Shown: positions 1-7,751, counted from the first letter of the stretch. The stretch is DNA of 32,747 nucleotides from CAYLRY01 sp964386535 (GCA_964386535.1 CAYLRY010000036.1:1-32747), one strand, 5' to 3'. Notes: generated by a model not told the origin, from the letters alone. Numbers and translations: made by a program.

Positions 1-1407
1 ATCAAAGCGGTTGACCTTTCTGGGGAACGGAGCTCCCCAGACGTCCTGAGCTCCGTAACCGTACACATGGCTGGCTCCCACGTTGGAGGTGGCATAGTTG
101 AACCCCATATTCTTGGCGCCCCTGGGCTCATAGGCCGGAGGCTCCATGCCCTTGCAGTGAATGGCGTATTTTGAGGCGTCTTTACCGATTATTTCAGCGG
201 CCCTGCGGGTACCCTCAGCCAGTATATTGCCGAAGCCTTCCCTGTGTCCCATCTGTTTTAATAAAGTCATCATGGCGGCATGATCGCCGTATTTCAATTC
301 CAGCCCGCCGGTGTCAGCCTTGGTAATAATGCCTTTTTCAAAAAGTTCAAAGGCAAACCCCACACAGTTACCGGCAGTAATGGTATCAATACCCATTTCA
401 TCACATAAGCTGTCAGCAGCAATGGAGGCTTCAATATTGTTGCTGGCAATAGGGCCGGTAAAGCACCAGATGGACTCATACTCCGGTCCGTCGCTCTTAT
501 AGCCGGCATAGGGTCCCGAGGTGACGGTATGAGCTTTACCGCAGCGGGCCGGACAGGCATAACAGCCAAACTCGCCCGTCCGTAATTTACGGTACTCCGG
601 TCCCAGAATACTTTCATAGTTTTCCTGCCGTCCGTACCGGAAATTTTTCACCGGATAGATACCCAGCATGTTGGTGGTCCTCTGGGTATCAGTGGTGCCC
701 CATTCGGAATGGCTTTTGAAGCCAGGACTGTTCTGGTACGCTGCAGATTGCTCTTTGATTAATTTTCTGAAGGTTTCTGCATCATGCAATTGCACGTTGC
801 GTTTGGTATTGATCGCTACTGCTTTCAGGTTTTTGGAGCCCATGACAGTCCCCACGCCACAGCGGCTGGCGCTTCTTCGGTCTGAGAAGATAGAGGCAAA
901 CCTGACCAGTTTTTCGCCAGCGGGGCCAATGCAGGCTACCCTGGTATCTTTGCCGTGTTTTTGCTGGAGAATTTCCTGCGTTTGACTTACTTCTTTCCCC
1001 CAGATTTCCGCCGCATCCAGAATCCGCCAGGACCCATCTTGATAATGGATATAAGAGGGTTTTTTGGCTTTCCCGGATATTTCTATAAAAGAATAGCCTG
1101 TCCATGCCAGCCAGGCTGCAAAATCCGCCCCACCCACCGCTTTGGCAAAACCTCCGGTCAGCGGGCTTTTGGTCATGGCCATCCATCTGGATGAGGATAA
1201 AGCCCCGGTGCCGGCCAGCGGACCAGTCAGCAGTAACAGCTTGTTTTTCTCCCCCAGGGGATCAACTCCGGCCTCCAGATCCCGGTACAAATAGTAGTTG
1301 CCTAACCCCCTCCCACCGATAAAATCAGTTAAAATCCGCTCATCAATATTCTCTGTTTTAAACTCTCCGGTTGTTAAGTCCACCTTCAGGAATTTATATT
1401 GCATCAT
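1..1407 (-). CDS. aor: Tungsten-dependent aldehyde:ferredoxin oxidoreductase, 3' end cut by window edge
   Basis: Reading the minus strand from the ATG at 1407 gives 469 uninterrupted codons that run off the window edge. The family is usually 600-640 residues, so roughly the last quarter is missing. The N-terminal half has the AOR domain hallmarks: an early IGGRGLG stretch (about residues 30-36), TGPLAGTGALSSSR (about 61-74) and SRCGVGTVMGSKNLKA (about 181-196). The [4Fe-4S] ligand motif C-x2-C-x3-C is at residues 282, 285 and 289 (CYACPARC). The fourth cluster cysteine would lie beyond the edge. The family oxidises aldehydes to carboxylates with ferredoxin as acceptor, using a tungsten-bispterin cofactor in the cytoplasm. 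Two consecutive ATGs (1407 and 1404) are possible; GGAG lies about 10 bases before the first. The tupABC tungstate transporter at 15-18 kb fits the metal need. Paralogues with other aldehyde substrates are common, so the substrate is unknown. Confidence 0.93.
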   Translation of the reverse strand, partial: MMQYKFLKVDLTTGEFKTENIDERILTDFIGGRGLGNYYLYRDLEAGVDPLGEKNKLLLLTGPLAGTGALSSSRWMAMTKSPLTGGFAKAVGGADFAAWLAWTGYSFIEISGKAKKPSYIHYQDGSWRILDAAEIWGKEVSQTQEILQQKHGKDTRVACIGPAGEKLVRFASIFSDRRSASRCGVGTVMGSKNLKAVAINTKRNVQLHDAETFRKLIKEQSAAYQNSPGFKSHSEWGTTDTQRTTNMLGIYPVKNFRYGRQENYESILGPEYRKLRTGEFGCYACPARCGKAHTVTSGPYAGYKSDGPEYESIWCFTGPIASNNIEASIAADSLCDEMGIDTITAGNCVGFAFELFEKGIITKADTGGLELKYGDHAAMMTLLKQMGHREGFGNILAEGTRRAAEIIGKDASKYAIHCKGMEPPAYEPRGAKNMGFNYATSNVGASHVYGYGAQDVWGAPFPRKVNRFD

Positions 1408-1823
1408 GTTACCCGTTCTCCGTTACAAATATTTTACTTAGCTATTACTTTTTTGATCAGCGCCCGCCATATGCTCTGCACGGGGATAAATCTCACTAAT
1501 AAAAAAGACAAAAACAAACTAAAAAAACGGCTTAAAAAATTACCGTACTGCGCTCGTGCACCCCAATTTCTCTATCTTCTTAAAGCAACCCCATCACCAG
1601 CGCTGAATGATGATTATAAATTGCTTCGAGGATGCTTCCAGTCCTGGCTTTTACGAATGATGTATTCCGTAATTTATACTTCTGTTGATCAAAGACATTT
1701 TTAATTTTTATTTTGTGTTTTTACCTTCGAGATTTTATTTTTGATCTCTAATTTCGCCTGAGCCGGGATGGTTTCCCTATCAATACAAACACGTATTTTG
1801 TATGGAGAATATCATAAACCTCC
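1408..1823. other. Intergenic stretch with no supported gene
   Basis: This 416-base stretch separates the divergent AOR and small-peptide/NAD kinase units. A long open frame crosses it on the plus strand but has no ribosome binding site, no recognisable protein character and A-run-dominated codons. I see no convincing hairpin or repeat. It presumably holds the AOR promoter, which I could not place. Confidence 0.5.
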
Positions 1824-1852
1824 TTGCGTTGCAACTTCCGTTATGCTATAAG
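1824..1852 (+). promoter_or_regulatory. Candidate sigma70-type promoter for the 29-codon peptide
   Basis: TTGCGT, a 17-base spacer and TATAAG. It lies about 85 bases before the small membrane-peptide ORF at 1936, which has a strong Shine-Dalgarno. Prediction by eye only. Confidence 0.4.
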
Positions 1853-1935
1853 GTAAGATATCAGCGCAAAAGTGATTTACACCGGCAGGGAAAAAGTCCT
1901 TCCTTTAAAAAAGGCCAGGCAAGGAGGCCAGAACT

Positions 1936-2025
1936 ATGACCCGCATGCGTGTTTTATTCCTGTTGCTGGGGTTGGGTATTCTCATGGTTGTGGGGGGTAT
2001 TGTCTGGATGCTTATTTCTTCTTAG
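1936..2025 (+). CDS. Small single-span membrane peptide (29 aa)
   Basis: An ATG at 1936 follows a perfect AAGGAGG at 1921-1927 with 8-base spacing and opens a 29-codon frame ending in TAG. The peptide starts MTRMRV and is then almost wholly hydrophobic (LFLLLGLGILMVVGG, then IVWMLI), ending in two serines. That is a single transmembrane helix with a positively charged N-terminus, so N-in orientation is expected. A promoter-like TTGCGT-17-TATAAG lies upstream. No family is recognised. It could be a small membrane regulator, a toxin-like hydrophobic peptide or a leader; no antisense RNA or partner is evident. The NAD kinase promoter begins 150 bases downstream, so it is probably an independent unit. 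Confidence rests on the ribosome binding site and amino-acid composition. Confidence 0.5.
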   Translation: MTRMRVLFLLLGLGILMVVGGIVWMLISS

Positions 2026-2175
2026 AACATTATGAACGCACCTGCTATTATCCTGATTAAACCAAAATCAACCGTCAAATTATCTCAAACAGGCACGAAG
2101 TAATTTTATCAATCAGTTTAAAATAGGCAGGGTTGCTTAGCTTCGTTTGATGGGTGAATGTGGTTATGTACTGCT

Positions 2176-2204
2176 TTGACACCCAGCGCGCTCGGTGTTA
2201 CACT
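2176..2204 (+). promoter_or_regulatory. Candidate promoter for the nadK-GNAT-Nudix operon
   Basis: TTGACA, a 17-base spacer and TACACT, ending 34 bases before the nadK start. The consensus -35 and exact spacing make this one of the better promoters in the window. Confidence 0.5.
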
Positions 2205-2238
2205 GACCTGAGAGATTATTCGTTTTTCAAAACAAAAA

Positions 2239-3084
2239 ATGCAAATAAAAAAAATCGGCCTCCTTTACCACCCCCTGGTCTTACCTACCCAGGTTAAAGC
2301 CCGGGAATTAAGTGATTTTCTGGTTTCACAGGGAACCAGCGTTTGGACCTGCTCATCCTGGGACACCGAAAAAGCCAAGTCGCTTCTGGACGGCACAGAC
2401 CTGATCATGACTACCGGTGGTGACGGCACTATCTTACGGGCCGCCCAGGTTGCGTTCCAGTCCGGAACTCCCATTCTCGGCGTTAATATGGGCAAACTGG
2501 GATTTCTAACCGAATTGAAAGCTGATGAAGCCATTAGCCAGTTGCCTGCCCTGCTGGCCGGCGAAGGATGGATAGATGAGCGGGCTATGCTGGAAGCAGA
2601 ACTGCGGCCGGAAGGCTCCGGTAATGCTGCCTCAGGCATTTATTACGCCCTTAATGATGTAGTCCTGGCGCGAGGCGAAACAGCACGGCTTGTTCAGGTA
2701 AATACCAGCATTAATGATAAACCCCTGACCAGCTACCGGGCGGATGGGGTGGTGGTGGCTTCACCTACCGGCAGTACGGCTTATTCCCTGGCTGCCGGAG
2801 GCCCCATCCTTTATCCGCAGTTGAAAAACCTCTTATTGGTGCCTATTGTGCCCCACCTCGGACTGGGTTACAGCCTGGTACTGCCTGCCGACAGCCGGAT
2901 TAAGCTGGAACTGATATCCCATATCCAGGGCACGCTGAGCGTGGACGGACATATCAATATCCCGGTTAACAATGAAACCGTGGTTGTTTTAAAGCTGAGC
3001 GAAAGAAAAACGCGTTTTCTCAGGTTAAACCCGCAGGACTATTTTTTCAATGTGCTGGAAGAAAAACTTAGAGGTATCAAATAA
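2239..3084 (+). CDS. nadK: NAD kinase
   Basis: ATP-dependent NAD kinase (PpnK family), which phosphorylates NAD+ to NADP+ in the cytosol. The 281-residue length is normal. The diagnostic GGDG motif is at residues 60-63 (TTGGDGTILRAAQ), and the second conserved block is the ADGVVVASPTGSTAYSLAAGGPI region near residues 168-190, the NAD-binding part. Overall flavour (LLYHP start, GVNMGKLGFLTEL, LLAGEGWIDERAML) recalls Chloroflexota NAD kinases. There is no clear Shine-Dalgarno before the ATG at 2239; the promoter-like element ending at 2204 would leave a short leader. The next gene starts one base after the stop codon, so this leads a three-gene operon with a GNAT and a Nudix hydrolase. The Nudix neighbour suggests a shared theme of pyridine nucleotide turnover. 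Confidence 0.95.
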   Translation: MQIKKIGLLYHPLVLPTQVKARELSDFLVSQGTSVWTCSSWDTEKAKSLLDGTDLIMTTGGDGTILRAAQVAFQSGTPILGVNMGKLGFLTELKADEAISQLPALLAGEGWIDERAMLEAELRPEGSGNAASGIYYALNDVVLARGETARLVQVNTSINDKPLTSYRADGVVVASPTGSTAYSLAAGGPILYPQLKNLLLVPIVPHLGLGYSLVLPADSRIKLELISHIQGTLSVDGHINIPVNNETVVVLKLSERKTRFLRLNPQDYFFNVLEEKLRGIK

Positions 3085-3561
3085 TTGAGTTCAATAGAAA
3101 AAGCCAGAATCACGGACGTACCTGAAATACACAAGCTGGTCAACTACTTCGCTGGCAAGGGCGAAATGCTGGCACGTCCGTTAAGTGAAATATACGAAAA
3201 CATCCGGGACTATTTTGTGGTAAGAAGCGGTAAAAAGGTAGTGGGCTGCGTGTCCCTGCATGTTAGCTGGTCTGATCTGGCTGAAGTCAAGGCCCTGGCA
3301 GTGGCTGAGAAATACCAGAAAGCCGGGTACGGCGCTGGTCTGGTCACCGCCTGCCTGAAAGAGGCGGATGAGCTGGGCATACCCATTGTTTTTTGCCTGA
3401 CCTACAGGCCCGGCTTTTTTGAAAAGCTGAATTTTATCCGGGTGGATAAAATGAAATTGCCCAAAAAAGTCTGGACCGAATGCTTCCATTGCCCCAAGTT
3501 CCCTGACTGCGATGAAGTAGCTTTATATTATATAGTCAAAAAGGGGGCGCAGCTTGGCTGA
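3085..3561 (+). CDS. GNAT N-acetyltransferase, N-acetylglutamate synthase-like
   Basis: A 158-residue single-domain GNAT protein. The acetyl-CoA binding core is the stretch VKALAVAEKYQKAGYGAGLV (about residues 68-87), a slightly altered Q/RxxGxG/A loop. The tail FFEKLNFIRVDKMKLPKKV followed by CFHCPKFPDCDE is characteristic, as I remember it, of the short ArgA-like N-acetylglutamate synthases of anaerobes. Those acetylate glutamate at the first step of arginine synthesis. The start is a TTG directly after the nadK stop, with GAGGT upstream; translational coupling is likely. The stop overlaps the Nudix gene by eight bases. No arginine gene is nearby, so the substrate assignment comes from family resemblance only. 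Cys residues in the tail might bind a metal. Confidence 0.75.
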   Translation: MSSIEKARITDVPEIHKLVNYFAGKGEMLARPLSEIYENIRDYFVVRSGKKVVGCVSLHVSWSDLAEVKALAVAEKYQKAGYGAGLVTACLKEADELGIPIVFCLTYRPGFFEKLNFIRVDKMKLPKKVWTECFHCPKFPDCDEVALYYIVKKGAQLG

Positions 3562-4084
3562 AGAAAAAACCATAGCCAGCACCTATATTTATAAGGGCAG
3601 AGCAGTAAATCTGCGGCAGGACACCGTCATTACTGCGGACGGCAGGGAAAGCACCCGCGAGATCGTTGAACACGTGGCCTGCATTGCTGTGGTCCCTGTG
3701 GATACCAATGGAGAAATACTTCTCGTTCGCCAGTACCGCAAGGCGCTGGAAAAAGAAATCCTGGAGATACCGGCAGGCGGTATCGATCCCGGAGAAGACC
3801 CGGAGACTGCAGTCAGGCGTGAGCTCCAGGAAGAAATCGGTTATTTGCCGGAAACCCTGCAAAGGATGGGCGGCTTTTATTCTTCTCCCGGCTTCTGCAC
3901 GGAATACCTTTACCTGTACCTGGCTGCCGGCCTCAAACCCAGCCGCCTGGTAGCAGAAGACACCGCCGGTATCCAGGTGGTGCGTACCCAGCCCGGACGG
4001 ATCAGGCAGATGATTCAAAACGGTGAAATCTGCGACTCTAAAAGCATCGCCGGATTGCTGTATTATTTGGAGTTCAGCCGGTAA
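3554..4084 (+). CDS. Nudix hydrolase, ADP-ribose pyrophosphatase type
   Basis: A 176-residue Nudix protein with the complete Nudix box G-x5-E-x7-REL-x-EE-x-G at residues 75-97 (GGIDPGED...RRELQEEIGY). Upstream, VVPVDTNGEILLVRQYR and EILEIPAGGIDPGE are typical of NudF/ADP-ribose diphosphatases, which cleave ADP-ribose to AMP and ribose 5-phosphate with Mg2+ in the cytosol. The start is a TTG at 3554, eight bases inside the GNAT gene, with AGGGGGCG upstream. The overlap and the nadK operon context support a role in cleaning up NAD(P) breakdown products. The 3' end overlaps the convergent response regulator by 22 bases, an unusually tight convergent pair. Substrate specificity could differ (GDP-mannose or nucleotide-sugar hydrolases share the box). 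Confidence 0.88.
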   Translation: MAEEKTIASTYIYKGRAVNLRQDTVITADGRESTREIVEHVACIAVVPVDTNGEILLVRQYRKALEKEILEIPAGGIDPGEDPETAVRRELQEEIGYLPETLQRMGGFYSSPGFCTEYLYLYLAAGLKPSRLVAEDTAGIQVVRTQPGRIRQMIQNGEICDSKSIAGLLYYLEFSR

Positions 4085-4728
4085 CCGGAGCCTCTAACCG
4101 TTTCAATATAGTTTTCCGTTCTCAACTTCTTTCTCAGGTTCTTGATATGTGCATCTACCATATTGGAAATATTGTCTAATTCGCCATTCCAGATATGATC
4201 TTCCAGTTGACTGCGGGTAATTACAATACCGGGATGCTGAATAAAAAAACTCAGGATGGCATATTCTTTACTGGTTAGTGTAATTTCATTTTGTCCAAGA
4301 TTGACCCGTTTGGTTATAGTGTCCATAGTAAGGTTTCCGACTTTTATTATCGGGCTGGAGATGCCAGCTTTCCTCCTCAAAAGAGCTCTCACTCTGGCAT
4401 TGAGCACTGATAGATGGATAGGTTTTAGTAAATAATCATCTGCCCCGCAATCCAGACCTTTTACCTGATCGGCATCCGTTTTCATTCTCCCGGTGAGCAG
4501 TAAAACAGGCGTCTCTACCTTTTTACTACGTAATGATCTGCAGACATCAAAGCCATTTTTCACAGGTAAAAGAATATCCAGGATTATCAAATCATAAGGA
4601 ACGCTTTCAGCCAGGCTTTCCCCCTCCTCTCCATTATAAGCTATATCTACAGCATACCCCTCAAGAGAAAGGGCTTCTTGCAGCATATGGGCTATCTGCA
4701 CTTCATCATCCACAACCAGTATTCTCAA
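4063..4728 (-). CDS. OmpR/PhoB-family response regulator, orphan
   Basis: 221 residues: an N-terminal receiver domain and a C-terminal winged helix. In the receiver, the acidic pair is at residues 7-8, the phospho-acceptor is Asp51 (LIILDILLPVKNGFDV), and Thr79 and Lys102 complete the active site. From about residue 125 the OmpR-type DNA-binding domain follows (LTSKEYAILSFFIQHPGIVITR, VDAHIKNLRKKLR, IETVRGSGYRL). The start is a TTG at 4728 preceded by a G-rich stretch. No histidine kinase is adjacent on either strand, so the sensor must be elsewhere. It may act on the AT-rich divergent region beyond 4729. Its end overlaps the Nudix gene tail-to-tail. Confidence 0.92.
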   Translation of the reverse strand: MRILVVDDEVQIAHMLQEALSLEGYAVDIAYNGEEGESLAESVPYDLIILDILLPVKNGFDVCRSLRSKKVETPVLLLTGRMKTDADQVKGLDCGADDYLLKPIHLSVLNARVRALLRRKAGISSPIIKVGNLTMDTITKRVNLGQNEITLTSKEYAILSFFIQHPGIVITRSQLEDHIWNGELDNISNMVDAHIKNLRKKLRTENYIETVRGSGYRLNSK

Positions 4729-4938
4729 AGAATTGCCCCCCTGCTACTTTAGTACTTTTTCAATACATTTTTACCTCAAGCTCAACCTCTTCATGATAAA
4801 TTCATCTTAATATTGTAACATAATTAAAGGGTATAAGTCAGGTTGCCTAAGCGGAGTTATTCAAAGACTTGAATTACTGATTAATAAATAAACTCGGAAA
4901 TTAGCTTAATAAATATAACTAAAAATTGTATTTATGAG
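4729..4938. other. AT-rich divergent intergenic region
   Basis: Between the response regulator start and repeat copy A the sequence turns strongly AT-rich, and this continues to about 6700 except where the protease is coded. I see no gene here. It must contain the response regulator promoter on the minus strand and probably one reading rightwards, but I cannot place either with confidence. Confidence 0.4.
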
Positions 4939-5018
4939 TCAAGTGCAAAAGGGTCCTAAAACTGTATTTTGAGCAAATTTTCGAAGCAAAATTTCTTAAC
5001 AAAATGTTTAAATACTAC
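4939..5018 (+). repeat. Dispersed repeat, copy A
   Basis: First of three related copies (others at 14950-15030 and 32312-32387). The shared core starts TCAAGTGCAAAA, followed by GGTC(C/T)TA and an ACTGTATTTT-like block, then a variable A/T stretch. Copies A and B stay alignable for about 80 bases, through a TTTCT-AC-AAAA-GTT-AAATA block. Copy A precedes the micro-ORF at 5132 in the same direction. It could be a mobile-element end, a MITE remnant or a shared regulatory leader; the sequence does not decide. Confidence 0.6.
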
Positions 5019-5131
5019 TTTTTTGCAGTACAGTCATTTATTAGTTAATTTTTTATATTTCATTGTTAATTCAGCGCTTTAACCCTTAGTCATGGTAATA
5101 AATTACTAGTATCCTGGTAAGGAGGAAAAAG

Positions 5132-5200
5132 ATGCGATTGTTAATAATATATGGAGTCTGCCAGATGTATAGTCCTTTGCCCTATCTTTATTTCAGATAG
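5132..5200 (+). CDS. Micro-ORF (22 aa) ending inside a strong hairpin
   Basis: An ATG at 5132 sits 5 bases after a full AAGGAGG (5120-5126) and reads 22 codons to a TAG at 5198-5200. The peptide begins MRLLIIYGVCQMYS and ends in aromatic residues. Its last ten codons and the stop lie in the 20-bp inverted repeat 5168-5214, so translation and folding of this RNA would interfere. That is an attenuator-like layout, but no downstream same-strand gene is close except the protease at 5371. The first 14 residues share spacing with the 14-codon ORF at 28245 (M-x-L-x3-YGV-x4-S). No family is recognised and a chance ORF remains possible. Confidence 0.35.
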   Translation: MRLLIIYGVCQMYSPLPYLYFR

Positions 5201-5214
5201 GGCAAAGGACTATA
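5168..5214 (+). terminator. Perfect 20-bp hairpin, terminator or attenuator
   Basis: Arms 5168-5187 and 5195-5214 are perfect inverted complements around a 7-base loop (TTATTTC). It is followed by AT-rich sequence rather than a pure T-run. With no annotated gene upstream on this strand, it must end a short transcript, probably one covering repeat A and the micro-ORF, or act as an attenuator before the protease gene 156 bases on. Confidence 0.65.
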
Positions 5215-5370
5215 ATTATTTATAATTAAATTTTATTAAAATATAAAATAATATATAATAAAAGTTATGATTTTATCCTCTTAATTTATAATTATTACTT
5301 TTTAATATTTATATTAATATAATTGAAATTTATTATATTATATATTAAATAAATAATAAGGATAATTTTT

Positions 5371-6621
5371 ATATTTTTAAAATATAAAAAATATATTGTA
5401 GCATTATTAGTTGTATCATTTATCATGCTTTTTACCGGAGCTTCGAATTACGCCAGCGCAGAAAATGATAATACTAACCCTCCCCAAGAATTAACTCCGA
5501 CCATGCTTGAAGCAAAACAATATGCTGAATATCTGGGAATTACGATTGATGAAGCGTTAATTAGATTCAAATTGATACGCTCATTCCCAGGAATAGAAAA
5601 TGAATTATCCAAGTATGAGTCTGCTACTTTTGGAGGGCTCTGGATTCAACATAAGCCGGAATTTAAAATTGTCATTGCTTTTACACATGATGGCAAAAAT
5701 ACCTTAAGCAAATACATATCACAAGATTTGCCGGCATATATTGATGTACGTACCGTAAGTTCATCTTACGCTGAACTGGATAATATACACAGCAAATTTC
5801 TGGTTGAACTAAGAAATTTAAGAATTATGTCTGTTTCCGGAGTGTATGCAGTTGACAATTGTGTAAAGTTTGATATATTAAAGACTGATAAAAGCATATT
5901 AATGGATGCTATTCAACATGGAATTATATCATTTCCGGATAAAGTCATCATAAATTATATCGATGCATTACCCGAAAATTTGTATGGTACCTTTTACGGT
6001 GGTTTGCCAGAATTAAGCACAACAGTTGGTTTTACCGTTCGAACTTACGCTGGAGAAAGAGGAATAGTATCCTGCGGACATGGGAATGCTACAAATAGAG
6101 TCTTTACAAGTGTTGAAGGTTATCCCATTACAAATACTTACCAGGGAGGAGCCTGTGGTGGAGATTTTGACTATGCATGGTACACATGTGATCCCTATAC
6201 TACATTAAATAGAAATTGCCGATATTATTGGGATGGTTCTGGTTATTGGGCGCTTCCAGTTACTAACTCAAGAGGCATTTGGGATCAACGCCTGGGAGAT
6301 ATTGTATCTAAATTTGGCAAAAGCTCCAATTATACCGCTGGAATGATTATAAACCTCTATGCGACGGTTACTGCCCTGGACCCTTATTGGGGTATTTGGC
6401 GGGATTACAACCTGGTGCAAGTAGGTAACTGTTACGGATTCCCTATTCTTTCTCTAGGTGGAGATAGTGGGGGCCCCTGTTTTACCGGAGACGGAGGAGC
6501 CGGTCTGGTAGCACTTGGTATATTAAGCACTGGTGATCTCAATTATCAATCCTGGTTTTGTTATATGCCAATTAACCGAATCGTAAACTCAGGACTAAGT
6601 GTATTAGTAACAGCGCCTTAA
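5371..6621 (+). CDS. Secreted chymotrypsin-fold (S1) serine protease with pro-domain; apparent AUA start
   Basis: The frame is open from 5353 to 6621. The first ATG (5425) would give only a stump of a signal peptide. Starting at ATA 5371, eight bases after AAGGA, gives a classic one: lysine-rich KYKKY, a hydrophobic VALLVVSFIMLFTG core and a cleavage site after ASA. Residues below count from ATG 5425. About 25-190 resemble the pro-region of alpha-lytic/streptogrisin proteases (FGGLWIQHKPEFKIVIAFT near 69-87). The protease domain has His219 (VSCGHG), Asp247/Asp249 (GGDFDY) and Ser348 (GGDSGGPC), with cysteines placed for disulfides. It would be exported and self-processed to degrade protein outside the cell. 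Codon usage is far more AT-rich than neighbours, suggesting acquisition. If AUA is not used, the gene is mutated or poorly expressed, or the base is an assembly error. Confidence 0.8.
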   Translation: MFLKYKKYIVALLVVSFIMLFTGASNYASAENDNTNPPQELTPTMLEAKQYAEYLGITIDEALIRFKLIRSFPGIENELSKYESATFGGLWIQHKPEFKIVIAFTHDGKNTLSKYISQDLPAYIDVRTVSSSYAELDNIHSKFLVELRNLRIMSVSGVYAVDNCVKFDILKTDKSILMDAIQHGIISFPDKVIINYIDALPENLYGTFYGGLPELSTTVGFTVRTYAGERGIVSCGHGNATNRVFTSVEGYPITNTYQGGACGGDFDYAWYTCDPYTTLNRNCRYYWDGSGYWALPVTNSRGIWDQRLGDIVSKFGKSSNYTAGMIINLYATVTALDPYWGIWRDYNLVQVGNCYGFPILSLGGDSGGPCFTGDGGAGLVALGILSTGDLNYQSWFCYMPINRIVNSGLSVLVTAP

Positions 6622-6746
6622 AAGATGAAGCATCATATATATTTGTTTATATAAAGAACCAGACTTCATCCATGTCAATTATTTAGTGTATTTATACCAA
6701 TTAATTTAACTAAATATAGTCTAATTAACCTCTTATATGTGCCTGT

Positions 6747-6778
6747 CAGCCACGGTAATGAAAATATTATCGTGGCTG
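6747..6778 (+). terminator. Hairpin after the protease gene
   Basis: A 13-bp stem (CAGCCACGGTAAT against ATTATCGTGGCTG, one G-U pair) closes a 6-base loop. It is 125 bases after the protease stop and 60 bases before the next gene. There is no strong T-run, so termination is likely but not certain. Confidence 0.45.
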
Positions 6779-6839
6779 CAATCTTGACTGTTTAACCTGT
6801 TCAGATTTTTTTAGTCAAATCTCTTAAAGGAGAGCAACA

Positions 6840-7751
6840 ATGCCGTGCCGTAATAAATCCGGACACTGGTTATTCACCCTCTTTTTTATAGCCTGTATTT
6901 TGGCCGCACTTTTATTGAGCGGCTGCATTACAAAACCCACTGCTAATCCCCAGCAAACAGATGGCGTTTTCTATACTACTGTTCAAACATCCGGACCCGC
7001 TGATATTTCTCAGCAGACCGAAAAAGTTTACTTTTTCCCCGTTCAGAAAAGCAATCCATTACCCGGCTCTGCGAGCTCGCTGGAATTTTTTAAAGGGAGA
7101 CTGATAGCGGACGACGGATATATCAGGATAGTAGAATTCCGTACCGGTGAAAGCCGGCTGGTGATCTGGCCCCATGGATATTCACTGGATATAGCGCATC
7201 ATACACCCCAAATTTTGGATGATAAAGGCCGGTTGGTGGCTCAGGTGGGAGATAATGTTATCTTGGACGGTGGATATGGCATTGACTATGATATCCTGGA
7301 CTTGAGAACCGGACAAACCTTAACCGCTGATATAATCAAGGATAAAAAGCCTTTTTGGGATGCTTCTTATGTCAAATTCTTTCCCTTTTGGTATGTGTAT
7401 ACCCCTTATGGGCCGGAAGACAATCAGTTCGACTCAACCATGGAGGGAACACTGGTACTGGTACGGGGATATATACGGTTTTACACAGATTCAGGCGCAA
7501 GCTATCTGCCTGTATGGCCGCCGGCCTATGAGTTAAGAAAAAATGAAGGTCAACTGGTGGTGGCAGGCAGAGACACCACAGGCAAATTTTACATTGAAAA
7601 CATTCCGGGGCGCGTATTCATAGGAGATAAAGTCACCATCCGCGGGTCTGAAGCCACTACCGATACCTTTAAAAAATATTTCATGTACTCTATGCCGGAG
7701 GAAAAAGAGGGCCCCTTCTGGAAAGTAACAGGTCTTAAAGGCTCAGATTGA
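6840..7751 (+). CDS. Lipoprotein with internally duplicated domain, function unknown
   Basis: 303 residues. The signal peptide is clear: basic N-terminus, a hydrophobic stretch (LFTLFFIACILAALL) and the lipobox LLSGC with Cys29 as lipidation site. The mature protein contains two similar units, about residues 86-145 and 203-270. Each reads GYIR, then a short hairpin, (I/V)WP-x2-Y-x-L, a D-x-G-turn region and a VGD-x-V or IGDKVTIRG end, so a duplicated small beta domain is likely, perhaps OB-like. I recognise no family. AAGGAGAG lies just before the ATG. Base composition returns to the scaffold norm here, so it is probably not part of the AT-rich protease island. It would sit on the outer face of the cytoplasmic membrane. 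Confidence 0.75.
   Translation: MPCRNKSGHWLFTLFFIACILAALLLSGCITKPTANPQQTDGVFYTTVQTSGPADISQQTEKVYFFPVQKSNPLPGSASSLEFFKGRLIADDGYIRIVEFRTGESRLVIWPHGYSLDIAHHTPQILDDKGRLVAQVGDNVILDGGYGIDYDILDLRTGQTLTADIIKDKKPFWDASYVKFFPFWYVYTPYGPEDNQFDSTMEGTLVLVRGYIRFYTDSGASYLPVWPPAYELRKNEGQLVVAGRDTTGKFYIENIPGRVFIGDKVTIRGSEATTDTFKKYFMYSMPEEKEGPFWKVTGLKGSD

Noticed and set aside
1399..1704. 101-codon plus-strand ORF between AOR and the small peptide
   Set aside because: It starts inside the AOR start region, has no ribosome site and shows A-run codons without protein character.
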